Source of the DNA: an uncultured Actinomycetes bacterium
GTDB taxonomy: Bacteria > Actinomycetota > Acidimicrobiia > Acidimicrobiales > RAAP-2
DNA: 64,000 nt
Direction of reading: 5' to 3'
Assembly (NCBI GenBank): GCA_903924205.1
Contig: CAIYAP010000003.1
Location: forward strand, 20,040-84,039
Below the pieces are notes generated by a model, which ran no database searches, was not told where the DNA came from, and saw only the letters and a program-made list of their open reading frames with translations. The position numbers were made by a program, and so were the translations under genes. Numbering within the stretch: position 1 is the first letter of the stretch; each line of letters opens with the position of its first letter. Shown here piece after piece: positions 18,150-27,215 of this stretch.

Positions 18150-18851
18150 CTACACCGGAAGGTACACGACGTCACCGGCCCGGGCCACTTGATCAGTCGA
18201 TAACACCGTGACCGCCCCGAGGCCCGCCACGCGCCACCCCTCGCCCGGGCGACCAATGAGGGCAGTCTCTTCGTCGATTCCCACCACGGTGGTATCCGCA
18301 TCCAGATGAGCGAGCGAGGCTCTCATCATTTGGGGGTAACGGTCGCGAAAGACGTCGTAGTGCGGAATGACGCGAAGCGTCGGTAACACGCCACAGGCGT
18401 CCACCATCTCACCATCACCGCGCAAGACGGGCACGCGCCCACACAACACCATGGCGCCCGCACTACAGCCGGCGAGGGTGGACCCCGCGCGCCACTCGCG
18501 CTCAATGGCCCGCCACAAGACGGTGTCTTTCAATGTGACCGCCAAGAAGGCGGGATTACCACCCGATAGATAGATCAAACCCGCACCATGCAGAACGTCG
18601 TCCCACCGGGGATCATTGGCCTCATCACGGTCATATACCGTCGCGTCACGCACCTCAAGACCCAAGTTCTCGCCGTGGCGTCGTCCGAGATCACGCCAGT
18701 ACGACAAACGCTTCTCTCCGTCGGGAACGGCCGCGGTGGCAATCTGCACGGTGACCGGAGGCTGGCCCGTCATGAGCTCGAGGTCGATGTCATGCATGAC
18801 GTCGAGGTACTCACCACTGCCTACCAATGCGACAACACCCGTGTGACTCAC
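18150..18851 (-). CDS. Peptidase S51 family protein (cyanophycinase/dipeptidase E-like)
   Basis: The 233-residue protein has the class I glutamine-amidotransferase-like fold of the S51 peptidases. The nucleophile is S130 in GCSAGAM, preceded by the YLSGGNP strand-loop that supports the oxyanion hole. Known members are dipeptidase E (Asp-X) and cyanophycinase. No signal peptide is visible. It is divergent from the glycosyltransferase gene 35 bp away. A second, distantly related S51 protein occurs at 46180. Confidence 0.83.
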   Translation of the reverse strand: MSHTGVVALVGSGEYLDVMHDIDLELMTGQPPVTVQIATAAVPDGEKRLSYWRDLGRRHGENLGLEVRDATVYDRDEANDPRWDDVLHGAGLIYLSGGNPAFLAVTLKDTVLWRAIEREWRAGSTLAGCSAGAMVLCGRVPVLRGDGEMVDACGVLPTLRVIPHYDVFRDRYPQMMRASLAHLDADTTVVGIDEETALIGRPGEGWRVAGLGAVTVLSTDQVARAGDVVYLPV

Positions 18852-18854
18852 TCC

Positions 18855-18871
18855 GTCACCGTAACGGTGAC
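18855..18871. promoter_or_regulatory. Palindrome between divergent genes
   Basis: GTCACCGT-A-ACGGTGAC has 8-bp arms around a single central base. It lies in the 35-bp gap between the S51 peptidase and glycosyltransferase starts. An operator shared by both genes is possible, but only symmetry and location support it. Confidence 0.3.
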
Positions 18872-18886
18872 CGGTAGCGTGAGGGC

Positions 18887-19996
18887 ATGAGTCGCATTGT
18901 GGTGGTCACACCGTGGGCCCCACCCTCCGATGGGATTGCCCGTTACAGCGCCAATCTGGCGCGCGAATGGCTGGCCGCCGGCCACGAGGTCATCGTGTTG
19001 GCTCCCCCGACCACGCACTCGGGCGAGGAGGAACTGTCGGGCGAGGTCAACGTGCGGCGAGTCGTCACCCGCCGCACCCCCTGGGCCGCGCTGCTCGATG
19101 AGATTCGCCCCGACCACGTGGTGGTGCAGTTTGCGGTGCCTGCTCTTCGCCTCGCGGCGCTCGGTATCTCCGCCCTCCTACGGGCGGCGACTGACCGCGG
19201 CATTCCGACCACCGTGGCCTACCACGAGGCCTCGCGCGACGTGGGTCGACTGCGGGTGCTGGGACGCTGGCTGTATCGCCGCGTGGCCGCGGAGACGAGA
19301 GACGCGGTGGCCTTCGTGCCACGCGAGGCGGACATTCTTCGCGCAGTGGGATGTCACCGCGTTCGCGTGGTGCCGCACGGTACTCGCGAGCGCGAACGCC
19401 TTGATGCGACGGCTGTTCGCGAGTCGTATCACCTCACCGAACCCTTCGTGATGAGCTTCGGCTATATCCATCCGCACAAGTCCTTTGAGACCTTCATCGA
19501 TGCCCTCGCTCTCATGGGTGAACCCGTCACCGCCCTGTTGGCGGGATCGGTTCGTCAACGCCACGGGCTGTTTCGATTATTGGGACGGGTGGACGAGAAA
19601 TACCAAGCGATGCTGGAAGGTCGTATCGCCGCCCTGCCGAGTTCGGTGACCCTACGTCGGGTGGGCTATCTCCCTGACCATGACCTCCGCGCGCTGCTCC
19701 AGTCGGCTGACGTGGTCGCGATTCCCTATCGCGAGACCTCACAAAGCGGTGTGGCCGCCGAGGTCTTGGCCAACGGCTCCGCCATCGTGGCGGCCGAGGT
19801 GCCCGGGCTCACCGACATGCTGCACGACGCCGCCATCTACGTGACGCCTGGTGACGCCGCGGGATTGGCGGCGGCCATGAACGTGCTGCGTCACTCGGCC
19901 GCGCAACGAGAGACATCGTGCGAGCGAGCTCTGTGGTGGGCGAACGAAGAATCGTTCGCTCGGACGGCCGCTTCGCTGATCGCTAACGCGAATTAG
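18887..19996 (+). CDS. Family 4 (GT-B) glycosyltransferase
   Basis: The 369-residue cytosolic enzyme has the GT-B layout. The N-terminal acceptor domain starts RIVVVTPWAPPSDGIARYSANLAREW, and the C-terminal donor domain has the hinge/GPHG-like VVPHGT and the E-x7-E region (SQSGVAAEVLANGSAIVAAEVPG). It probably transfers a sugar from a nucleotide donor to an envelope or glycan acceptor. Its stop overlaps the end of the opposite-strand ROK kinase gene by 4 bp. Confidence 0.87.
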   Translation: MSRIVVVTPWAPPSDGIARYSANLAREWLAAGHEVIVLAPPTTHSGEEELSGEVNVRRVVTRRTPWAALLDEIRPDHVVVQFAVPALRLAALGISALLRAATDRGIPTTVAYHEASRDVGRLRVLGRWLYRRVAAETRDAVAFVPREADILRAVGCHRVRVVPHGTRERERLDATAVRESYHLTEPFVMSFGYIHPHKSFETFIDALALMGEPVTALLAGSVRQRHGLFRLLGRVDEKYQAMLEGRIAALPSSVTLRRVGYLPDHDLRALLQSADVVAIPYRETSQSGVAAEVLANGSAIVAAEVPGLTDMLHDAAIYVTPGDAAGLAAAMNVLRHSAAQRETSCERALWWANEESFARTAASLIANAN

Positions 19997-20871
19997 GCGG
20001 AGAGGCCGGCCATGATGGCGGCGCCCACCAGGCCACTGTGATGCCCGAATGCGGGGGTCAGAGTGAGCCGATGGACATCAACATCGAGGTAGTCCCCATT
20101 CAGCAGTACCAGCTGCTCACGCACCTGGTCGCGAAGGCCGAGAGAGTCGAGCACGCCTCCACCAAGAACGACCGCGTCGGGTGCCACGGTCATGGTGAGG
20201 TTGTGAATGACTTGGGCAATGTAGTGAGCTTCGAGAGTCCACCGCACATCGCCGACGGGAACGTTCTCACCGCGTTCCCCCGCCCGCGCACGCAGAGCGG
20301 GTCCACTGGCGAGACCCTCGGCGCAGTCGTGGTGCGAGGGACAGACACCCGCGAAATGATCACCTTCGAGACGGCGGACATACATGTGACCCACTTCTCG
20401 TGGTTGTCGCGTGGCGACGATGGATCCGTTCTGCACCACACCCGCCCCGATACCGGTGCCGACGGTGAGATACGCGACGGTGGCAAGGTCGTGCGCGACG
20501 CCCCAGGTGGCCTCGGCGAGCGCGGCGGCGTTCACGTCGGTATCCAGAAGAACGGGAATGTCGACGTCAATCGTCGCCACTAAATCGATCCACGAGAACC
20601 CACGCCAACTGATCTTGGGGGTGGTGGGAGCGATGCTTCCCGTAGCGACGTCGAGGGGACCGAAGGACGCAATTGCGACGGCGTCGAGAGGTTCCTCCTG
20701 TTGTGCCGCGCGCAAAAACTTCGCGATGAGTGGGCCCGTCTCACGAGGGTCACCAGTCGCGATGAGGTGGGGTTCGCGTCGCTGCGCATCCTCGCGAGTG
20801 CGGTAGACGTCGAGGCGAATCGTGGTGCCGCCGGCTTCGATCACGGCCACTCGCGCCACCGACGAACTCAC
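19993..20871 (-). CDS. ROK-family sugar kinase, probable fructokinase
   Basis: The 292-residue kinase has the ROK pattern. The phosphate-1 region is IEAGGTTIRLDV, the sugar-binding loop carries TDVNAAALAE, and VGTGIGAGVV follows. The zinc-binding block reads EVGHMYVRR...GVCPSHHDCAEGLASGPAL, with the His/Cys ligands typical of bacterial fructokinases. It uses ATP to phosphorylate a hexose, most likely fructose. The start overlaps the stop of the upstream LLM gene (4 bp), so the two are coupled. Confidence 0.88.
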   Translation of the reverse strand: MSSSVARVAVIEAGGTTIRLDVYRTREDAQRREPHLIATGDPRETGPLIAKFLRAAQQEEPLDAVAIASFGPLDVATGSIAPTTPKISWRGFSWIDLVATIDVDIPVLLDTDVNAAALAEATWGVAHDLATVAYLTVGTGIGAGVVQNGSIVATRQPREVGHMYVRRLEGDHFAGVCPSHHDCAEGLASGPALRARAGERGENVPVGDVRWTLEAHYIAQVIHNLTMTVAPDAVVLGGGVLDSLGLRDQVREQLVLLNGDYLDVDVHRLTLTPAFGHHSGLVGAAIMAGLSA

Positions 20872-21791
20872 TTCCCGGCCAAGGCCGCCACGATGGGTGC
20901 GAAGCTGTCAATCTCGTTTTCGTGCACGACGACGTAGTTAAAGCCAAATCGTTCACGTCGTGCGCGCAGCGTCTCGATGATGCCCTCCACGCTGCCGACG
21001 AGGGCCACGGGTGAGTCGGCGACCTGCTCCGCGGTCACACCCATCATGCCGGCGATGGCGGCGAGAGTTCCCTCGGCGTCATCAGTGATGGTGACGAAGA
21101 AGGTGAGGATTTGGAGGTCGATTTCACTGAGGCGATCACCGGCGGCCTCGCGTACCCAGCGCACGCGTTCATCGAAGTAACTGCCCTGGGTGGACTCAAT
21201 GACCTCCGGTCCGATGTAGCCGGCGGTGAGGCGGGGGTTGACACCCACGATGTCGGCGTTCTGCGCGGCGAAGCGCAACACCTTGGGGCTACCACCACCA
21301 ATGATGAGCGGTGGTGGTGAGGAGAGCCTGGGCGTGCTGGGAGCGTTCGTGACGGTGTAGAACTCGCCACTGAAGGTCGCCGAGCCCGTGTGCAACATTT
21401 GTCGGTAGATCTCGACGGCTTCCTGCATGCGACGCACGCGCACGGCCGGTTCATCTTCCACAATGCCCGCCTGCTGGTAGTCCGAACTCATCCAGCCCGC
21501 GCCGATGCCAAATTCGAGTCGGCCACCGGACAGGTAGTGCAAGGTGGCAAGTTCCTTCGCCGCCACGACGGGGTGGCGATAGTCATTGCCGAGAACGAGG
21601 GAACCCACGCGCAGAGTGGTCGTGGCCTCGGCCGCGACGGTCAGCGCCGTGAAGGGTCCGAACTGATTGTCGAGGTGATCAGGAATGAAGAGCGTGGAGT
21701 ATCCGAGCTCTTCAATGCGGCGTGCGGTGCGTCGCCACGCGGCGGGTGAACTGGACGTAGATAACTGAACGGCAAAGCGAAACGGGCGCAT
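20868..21791 (-). CDS. LLM-class F420-dependent oxidoreductase
   Basis: The 307-residue protein has the luciferase-like monooxygenase TIM barrel (FAVQLSTSSSPAAWRRTARRIEELGYSTLFIPDHL, GVGSLVLGNDYRHPVV-like, GIGAGWMSSDYQQAGI). The sequence resembles the actinobacterial F420-dependent subgroup often called TIGR03621. The cofactor is inferred from family; the substrate is unknown. The start ATG 21791 has AAAGGAG seven bases upstream. It is followed by the fructokinase gene. Confidence 0.86.
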   Translation of the reverse strand: MRPFRFAVQLSTSSSPAAWRRTARRIEELGYSTLFIPDHLDNQFGPFTALTVAAEATTTLRVGSLVLGNDYRHPVVAAKELATLHYLSGGRLEFGIGAGWMSSDYQQAGIVEDEPAVRVRRMQEAVEIYRQMLHTGSATFSGEFYTVTNAPSTPRLSSPPPLIIGGGSPKVLRFAAQNADIVGVNPRLTAGYIGPEVIESTQGSYFDERVRWVREAAGDRLSEIDLQILTFFVTITDDAEGTLAAIAGMMGVTAEQVADSPVALVGSVEGIIETLRARRERFGFNYVVVHENEIDSFAPIVAALAGK

Positions 21792-21856
21792 GGAACTCCT
21801 TTGTACCGCTTCGACGGTAGTGAGTTCCCGCACCCGTCACGATGATGGCGGGCGCT

Positions 21857-22021
21857 TTAGCGGCCGAAGAGGCGGCCCCAAAAGCCCGCGCCGGAGGGCT
21901 CGGGGCGATCACAGGTGCAGCGCTCATCAATCGGGATGTTGGCTAGTGCCGCCTCGATGTGGCGACCGCATCCGGTCCACGTCGGTTGGCGACAGGTCGG
22001 GCAAATGATTTGGTGACACAT
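21857..22021 (-). CDS. Small zinc-ribbon-like protein (54 aa)
   Basis: A short gene read directly from the sequence: ATG 22021, TAA at 21857-21859. The 54 residues begin MCHQIICPTCRQPTWTGCGRHIE and end in GRLFGR. C2, H3, C7, C10, C18, H21, C35 and C37 could bind one or two metal ions. The pattern CPTC-x-x-P-T-W-x-G-C-G-x-H matches a small actinobacterial family that I know only as hypothetical. A purine-rich ribosome site (AGAGAGAG) lies just upstream, and the gene begins 13 bp after the flavin oxidoreductase stop, so they probably share a transcript. Confidence 0.75.
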   Translation of the reverse strand: MCHQIICPTCRQPTWTGCGRHIEAALANIPIDERCTCDRPEPSGAGFWGRLFGR

Positions 22022-22033
22022 ACGCTCTCTCTT

Positions 22034-23110
22034 CTATTCGGCGACAAAGCCGGGCCAGGCCGACATGTAGGTGATGAATGATTCCGACAAACCTTCGCTC
22101 GCCAAAGTCTCTCGAGAGACGGGAAGTTCGCGCATCGTGAAGGTGGGGTCCGCGATGGCGGCCCGAGCAAAGTCGTGGTTGGTAATGGCGGCACGGCCAA
22201 TGGCCACCAAATCGGCGCCGAGGTCGAGGCAGCGCTGCGCGTCGGCGGCCGAATAAATCTTTCCGGCCACACACAGCCGCGTGTTGCCGCGGGGCACCTC
22301 GGTGAAGAGGTCAATCAATTGACGACCCGCAAATTCTTCGTCGGAAGCTTCCTTGAAAGCGTCCCAGAGAGAGATGTCGACAAAGTCGGCCAATTCTGTC
22401 TCAATGATGAGTCGATAGGTCTCAATAATGTCGGCGGTATGTAGGCCAAAGCGCTCGGGCGATAAGCGGACCGACACGTTAAAAGTGGGGCGTGTCGCCG
22501 CGCGAATGCCGCGCAAAATGTCGAGCAAGAGACGCGCACGGTTCTCCACTGAACCGCCGTACTGGTCGCTGCGCTGGTTGTAGTCGCGATTGAGAAATTC
22601 GCAAATGATGTAATCGTGGGCGCCGTGGATCTCCACGCCGTCGAAGCCCGCCTTTTCGCAGCGCACCGCGGCGGCGATGAAGTCCTCGGTGAGGTGCTCA
22701 ACCTCGTGAGTGGTGAGTTCGCGCGTGCCCGTCTTCTCGTCAACACTGGGCCCCACCGGATCAGTGCCAATGAGCTCGCGGGGGCTGCGACGGCCCGCGT
22801 GATGTAACTGCACCACGGACAGGGAACCCGTGTCGCCAATGCCCGTCGCGAGCTGCGTGAGTCCCTCGAGGTGGCGATCGTCAAAGCAGCCCAGCTGGCC
22901 GGGGAATCCCTGACCGACGGCTTGCACGTGGCTGGCGCAGGTCATGGTGAGTCCGAAGCCACCTTGTGCACGCATGGTGAGCCAGTGGTATTCAGCCTCG
23001 CTCAAGGTGCCGTCGGCGTAGCTTTGCTGGTTCGTCAGAGGAGCCAAGGTCACGCGGTTCGCCACGGAGGTGCCGTGGCGAAAGGAGACAGAATCGGAGA
23101 GGTGAGCCAT
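22034..23110 (-). CDS. Old yellow enzyme family NADH:flavin oxidoreductase
   Basis: The 358-residue FMN enzyme has the OYE/2,4-dienoyl-CoA reductase TIM barrel. It shows RVTLAPLTNQQS, the VQLHHAGRRS strand and the DGVEIHGAHDYIICEFLN segment that holds the usual H-x-A-H/N pair near the flavin. NQRSDQYGGSVENRARLLLDI and VAIGRAAITNHDF (phosphate binding) are also present. Such enzymes reduce activated C=C bonds using NAD(P)H. No iron-sulfur C-terminal extension is present. It is upstream of the 54-aa zinc protein gene. Confidence 0.9.
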   Translation of the reverse strand: MAHLSDSVSFRHGTSVANRVTLAPLTNQQSYADGTLSEAEYHWLTMRAQGGFGLTMTCASHVQAVGQGFPGQLGCFDDRHLEGLTQLATGIGDTGSLSVVQLHHAGRRSPRELIGTDPVGPSVDEKTGTRELTTHEVEHLTEDFIAAAVRCEKAGFDGVEIHGAHDYIICEFLNRDYNQRSDQYGGSVENRARLLLDILRGIRAATRPTFNVSVRLSPERFGLHTADIIETYRLIIETELADFVDISLWDAFKEASDEEFAGRQLIDLFTEVPRGNTRLCVAGKIYSAADAQRCLDLGADLVAIGRAAITNHDFARAAIADPTFTMRELPVSRETLASEGLSESFITYMSAWPGFVAE

Positions 23111-23246
23111 ACGACGACGGTAGTTGATTCGCGTGAAATGACTCTCGATGTTGTCGCGGAAGACTTAGAGGCTCCTTCACCATTTTTCAGATTCTCTTAA
23201 TTTTCCGGAGGCAGACTGAAGGCACCTCAACACCAAGGGAGCACGC

Positions 23247-23429
23247 ATGGCCACTATGACATTCACGTACGGACTCATCATCACCGCCGCCTTTGCCGCC
23301 GTCGTGCCGGTCGTCGCCGGTGCGGTCGCAGAACACCGCCATCACGTTGCCACGGCCGAGAAGATCCAAATTGAGACGCTGACGCAGGAACTGGCTCGCG
23401 TCCGCTCTCAGCGGGAGATGGCCGCATAA
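23247..23429 (+). CDS. Small single-helix membrane protein (60 aa)
   Basis: The 60-residue frame has one hydrophobic helix (residues about 8-28) and a charged, predicted coiled-coil tail (EKIQIETLTQELARVRSQRE). AGGGAG occurs about 6 bases before ATG 23247, and a strong hairpin follows the stop. No family was recognised. Size, ribosome site and terminator support a real gene, but not strongly. Confidence 0.55.
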   Translation: MATMTFTYGLIITAAFAAVVPVVAGAVAEHRHHVATAEKIQIETLTQELARVRSQREMAA

Positions 23430-23462
23430 CCCGCCAGTCGCATTCATTCCTCCCCTAGGAAG

Positions 23463-23496
23463 CACCATGCCCGGAGCGAGAGCTCCGGGCATGGTG
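23463..23496. terminator. Bidirectional stem-loop terminator
   Basis: The 15-bp arms CACCATGCCCGGAGC / GCTCCGGGCATGGTG are separated by GAGA. It lies between the 60-aa gene (+, ends 23429) and the convergent large FnIII gene (-, ends 23514). There is no long T-run, so termination strength is uncertain. Confidence 0.6.
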
Positions 23497-23513
23497 TCGT
23501 CAGGGTGAGTTTC

Positions 23514-26500
23514 TTAGTGGGTGGCGATGACGACGCAGCGTGTCGAGGCAGCGAGAACCGCAGGGCCGCCCACACCAAATGTCGTGCTGGCAGGCCCCAC
23601 GGCGACCGAGACGACGACATCGCGGTGCCCGGCGGCCGCGAGCGCTGCCAAGAGGGTCGCTCGTGCATGGTTGGCTCGAGCGAGTCGAATGGAATTGGGC
23701 AAACCGACATTGCCGTACCCGGTAATGGTGACGACGCGTCGTCCTGACGACACGATTGCCGTTGCCACGCTCGTGATCTGGTCAGACATGGCACGCGAGA
23801 TAGTCGAACTATCGACACCGAATCCCGCTACTCGCTGAGTGATGTTCGTACCCAGGGGAATCACGCTGGCAAAGGTGGCCACTGGTGAGGTGCCGGCCCG
23901 AGTGGTGGCCGTCACGGTGAAGACATACGCCGTACCATTCACCAGATTCGAGATGGTGCAATTCGTGAGGACCGTCACACATTGGTGGGCATGACCGTCG
24001 GTCACGGTGTACGAGGTCACCGGATTTCCGCCGTTGTTGTTCGGGGCCGACCAGGTAAGAGTTGCCGCTCGCGATTGCGACAGTGCGGAAACAGTCACGG
24101 GGGCGGCCGGGAGGCGCCAGGTCATGATCGACCCACCGCTTGCGGGCAGCGAGTTATCCCAACTATTTACCGCCATCACCGAGATGACAAAGGTGGCACC
24201 CGAGTCGAGTCCCGAAATGGTGCACGCTGTCTCGTTCGCACTCACCACGCACCGGTGCGCATAGAGATCCACGCCGATCGCCGACACCTCGTACGCGGTG
24301 AGGGGAGACCCGCCATCGTCAAGCACGGGCAACCACGTCACAACCACACTGTGCAAGGTGGCGGTGGCGGTCACCTGGCGGGGAAGCGACGGTGCCGCGG
24401 GCGTGGTTACTTGAGCGCTACTCGCCTCGCTGGTACCGACGTCGTTCGTCGCCGTCACGTTGAGTTGGTAGGTCGTCCCCGCGGTCAGTCCGGTGCAGGT
24501 CACACTGGTGACGTTCCCGGATCCCGAACAGGCACCGCTCCAGGTGTACGACGTGATATCAGCACCACCGTTGTTAGCCACTGACCAGGTGAAGGTGATG
24601 GCACCACCCTCGGTGACCGGTTGGGTGGTGACCGAGGGGGCCCGAGGCACCGCCACGGTGTCTACCCAGCCACCGTCAGTACTCGTCGATGCTCCGAGGG
24701 CGTTATTGGCCACGACGGTGACGTCATAACTCGTGGCGTCCGCAAGACCAGTCACGGTGCAGCCTGTCCAATTAGCGCTGATACCTGGTCCGGCGAGGCA
24801 ACTGAAGGTGTTACCCGCGGCATCAGTTGCCGTCACGGTGTACGACGAGACCACGTTGCCACCGTCGTCACTCGGGGCGGACCAGCTGACATCAATGGTC
24901 CCGTGACCAGCCGATAGCGATATTGCGCTGACCGACCCCGGAACGGTGCGGGCGGTGGCGGAGTTGCTACCGACCTGGCTGATACCGACGGCGTTCGTCG
25001 CGGTGACGTCCAACTCGTAGGAGATGCCACCGGTCAGTCCGATGCAGGTCACACTGATGACGTTCCCGGTTCCCGAACAGGCACCGCTCCAGGTGTACGA
25101 CGTGATATCGGCGCCACCATTGTTGGGTGCTGACCACGTGAAGGTGATCTGCCCGGAAAGGGACGCGGGCGAGGCCGACACCTCAGGTGCGGCGGCCACA
25201 TCGGGGGTCGTTACCGACCCACCATCGAGGCTCGATGAATTACCCAGCGCGTTCGTGGCAATGACCGTGACGTCATATGTCGTGCCGTTCGCCAATCCCG
25301 ATAGCTGGCATCCCGGTGAGTTCTGCGACGAATCAATGTTCACCGAGCAGGCGAAACTATTGCCCGCCGCGTCGGTCGCCGTTACCTCATACGACGTGAG
25401 GGGAGAGCCACCGTCGTTGGAGGTGACGATGTCGTCCACGTTGATAGTGCCCACTCCCGCGGTGAGGCTCACGGACGCGGGCGCATCAGGAACGGTTTCT
25501 CCCATCACTGTGTCGCTACCTGCAGAACTATCACCGAGCGTGTTCGTCGCGGTCACCCACAAGGTGAAGTCCTGACTGGCTGTCAGTCCGGTGCAGGTGA
25601 CCGAGGTGACGTTGCCGGATCCTGAACAGGCGCCACTCCAGGTATAAGAGGTGATGTCACTCCCGCCGTTATTGCTCACTGACCAGTGAAAGATGATCGC
25701 GCCCGAGGAGGTTATGTTCTCCGCGTTCACCGAGGGCGTATCGGGCACGGTGAGCGCCCGGGCAGAGGCGGAGCCCAGGTCACTCGCGCCCGCGGAGTTC
25801 GTAGCCGACACAACGAGCGAGTAGTCCTGACCGCCAGTGAGTCCGGTGCAGGTGACCGAGGTGACGTTGCCGGATCCTGAACAGGCGCCACTCCAGGTAT
25901 AAGAGGTGATGTCACTCCCGCCGTTATTGCTCACTGACCAGTGAAAGGTGATCGCGCCCGAGGAGGTAATGGCATCTGCGGACACGGTGGGCGCCAGCGG
26001 TGGAATCGCGGCGTTGGGCAACACCGCTTCGACAGCGCCATTTCCGCTATCACCAATGATCAGATATCCATGGATGTCGAGAGTGAGAAAGCGGGGAGCG
26101 CTTAAGGGGCTAGAGGTAGCGGGACCGGCGACGGGCGAACCTGAGACGCCCGAACCAGCCACCAGCGTCACTGAATACGACTGGCCCACGGGTATCAATT
26201 CGTACACCCGGTTGGTGGCGGTGGCAGCGACATAGACATTGCCGTTGGTGTCGACTGCGAAGCCGCGTGGGGAACCAAGCTGAGTCACGATGCTGGTGGT
26301 CCAGCCCTGTGCCGACGAGGTGAGTTGTTCCACGAAGCCGGTGTTGCTGTCACTGATCATGAGCGACCCCGACGGAGTGAGGGCAATGTCACTCGGATTA
26401 TTCAATGAACTATTCAGCGAGGGTCCTGCCGTGGGGTAACCAGTAGTCCCCGTTCCCGCAATGATTTTCAGCGTGTAGGTCGAGCCCGAGGGAGTAAGGG

Positions 26501-27092
26501 AGTACGCCACATTGACCGTGGAGTCGACGATGTAGATCACCCCACTATCCGTCACGGTGAGACCAGCGGGATTCGAGAGTGGCTCAACGAGAGCATTCCC
26601 GTTATTGATCAACGTGCCGGATGAGCCAGTTCCGGCGATAATTTTCAACGAGTAACCCGAATAAGTCGGGATTAAACGTCCCACTTGGCCCGCCGTCGTG
26701 AAAAAGATGCTGCCATCGGGGCGACAGGCCAGCCCGCGCGGATTCGTCATTGGGCTCGAGGTCGCGGCCCCGGCGACAAGGTTTCCGCTTTGGCCCGACC
26801 CCGCCACGGTGATGACTTGGGTGTAGACGCTGGCTGCCGTGAGCTCGTAGATCTTGTTCTGTGGCGTGTTGGCGAAGAAGAGGTTGTCGCTCGAGTCAAC
26901 GCAGATACCACGCATTCCACCTGACGCCATTTGGCTGAGACCACTGGCCACCACGACCAAACGACCGCCGGAGCCTAAGTCAGCACCGGCCGGTGCGCTC
27001 GTGACGACGAGGCCGAGAGAGCATGTTGCGAGCGACAATGCACTGGACAGCAAGAATTTCCAACGAGACCGAGAGACGCGACGAGACAACAT
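23514..27092 (-). CDS. Secreted NHL-repeat / FnIII / OmpA-like surface protein
   Basis: The 1192-residue protein starts with a signal peptide (SRRVSRSRWKFLLSSALSLA..., cleaved near APAGA). An NHL-type beta-propeller region follows (about residues 40-340; repeated VDSSGN/ITPSG-like blades). About eight FnIII domains come next (about 345-1075), many with a paired-cysteine W-S-G-A-C...V-T-C-x-G-L-T pattern. The C-terminal about 110 residues resemble an OmpA-like domain (VVTITGYGNVG...RLARANHARATLL). The ATG at 27092 gives the signal peptide; upstream starts extend the N-terminus without one. Secretion and cell-wall association are likely. Two FnIII modules are almost identical at DNA level. Confidence 0.85.
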   Translation of the reverse strand: MLSRRVSRSRWKFLLSSALSLATCSLGLVVTSAPAGADLGSGGRLVVVASGLSQMASGGMRGICVDSSDNLFFANTPQNKIYELTAASVYTQVITVAGSGQSGNLVAGAATSSPMTNPRGLACRPDGSIFFTTAGQVGRLIPTYSGYSLKIIAGTGSSGTLINNGNALVEPLSNPAGLTVTDSGVIYIVDSTVNVAYSLTPSGSTYTLKIIAGTGTTGYPTAGPSLNSSLNNPSDIALTPSGSLMISDSNTGFVEQLTSSAQGWTTSIVTQLGSPRGFAVDTNGNVYVAATATNRVYELIPVGQSYSVTLVAGSGVSGSPVAGPATSSPLSAPRFLTLDIHGYLIIGDSGNGAVEAVLPNAAIPPLAPTVSADAITSSGAITFHWSVSNNGGSDITSYTWSGACSGSGNVTSVTCTGLTGGQDYSLVVSATNSAGASDLGSASARALTVPDTPSVNAENITSSGAIIFHWSVSNNGGSDITSYTWSGACSGSGNVTSVTCTGLTASQDFTLWVTATNTLGDSSAGSDTVMGETVPDAPASVSLTAGVGTINVDDIVTSNDGGSPLTSYEVTATDAAGNSFACSVNIDSSQNSPGCQLSGLANGTTYDVTVIATNALGNSSSLDGGSVTTPDVAAAPEVSASPASLSGQITFTWSAPNNGGADITSYTWSGACSGTGNVISVTCIGLTGGISYELDVTATNAVGISQVGSNSATARTVPGSVSAISLSAGHGTIDVSWSAPSDDGGNVVSSYTVTATDAAGNTFSCLAGPGISANWTGCTVTGLADATSYDVTVVANNALGASTSTDGGWVDTVAVPRAPSVTTQPVTEGGAITFTWSVANNGGADITSYTWSGACSGSGNVTSVTCTGLTAGTTYQLNVTATNDVGTSEASSAQVTTPAAPSLPRQVTATATLHSVVVTWLPVLDDGGSPLTAYEVSAIGVDLYAHRCVVSANETACTISGLDSGATFVISVMAVNSWDNSLPASGGSIMTWRLPAAPVTVSALSQSRAATLTWSAPNNNGGNPVTSYTVTDGHAHQCVTVLTNCTISNLVNGTAYVFTVTATTRAGTSPVATFASVIPLGTNITQRVAGFGVDSSTISRAMSDQITSVATAIVSSGRRVVTITGYGNVGLPNSIRLARANHARATLLAALAAAGHRDVVVSVAVGPASTTFGVGGPAVLAASTRCVVIATH
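25585..25712. repeat. Direct repeat copy 1 inside the FnIII gene (128 bp)
   Basis: This 128-bp segment matches 25840-25967 with one mismatch found by eye. The offset is 255 bp, exactly 85 codons, which is one FnIII module. It is best read as a recent in-frame module duplication or gene conversion. Confidence 0.85.
25840..25967. repeat. Direct repeat copy 2 inside the FnIII gene (128 bp)
   Basis: Second copy of the 128-bp unit, see 25585-25712. More divergent copies of the same module edge occur near 24490-24600 and 25030-25150, so the domain array has grown by repeated module duplication. Confidence 0.85.
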
Positions 27093-27215
27093 AAGGGTTT
27101 CATTCCTTTTGATAGCAGTGTGACGAATCTTATTCATAGCTCTGATATCAAATGTGACAAGCGAGTGACGAGCAGATTTTTTCTCAGGGTGTGACGTAGA
27201 GTTGCATCGATTCTT

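Noticed and set aside
18150..18851. Cyanophycin metabolism suggested by the S51 protein
   Set aside because: No cyanophycin synthetase is present, and the S51 family also contains dipeptidases, so a specific substrate cannot be claimed.
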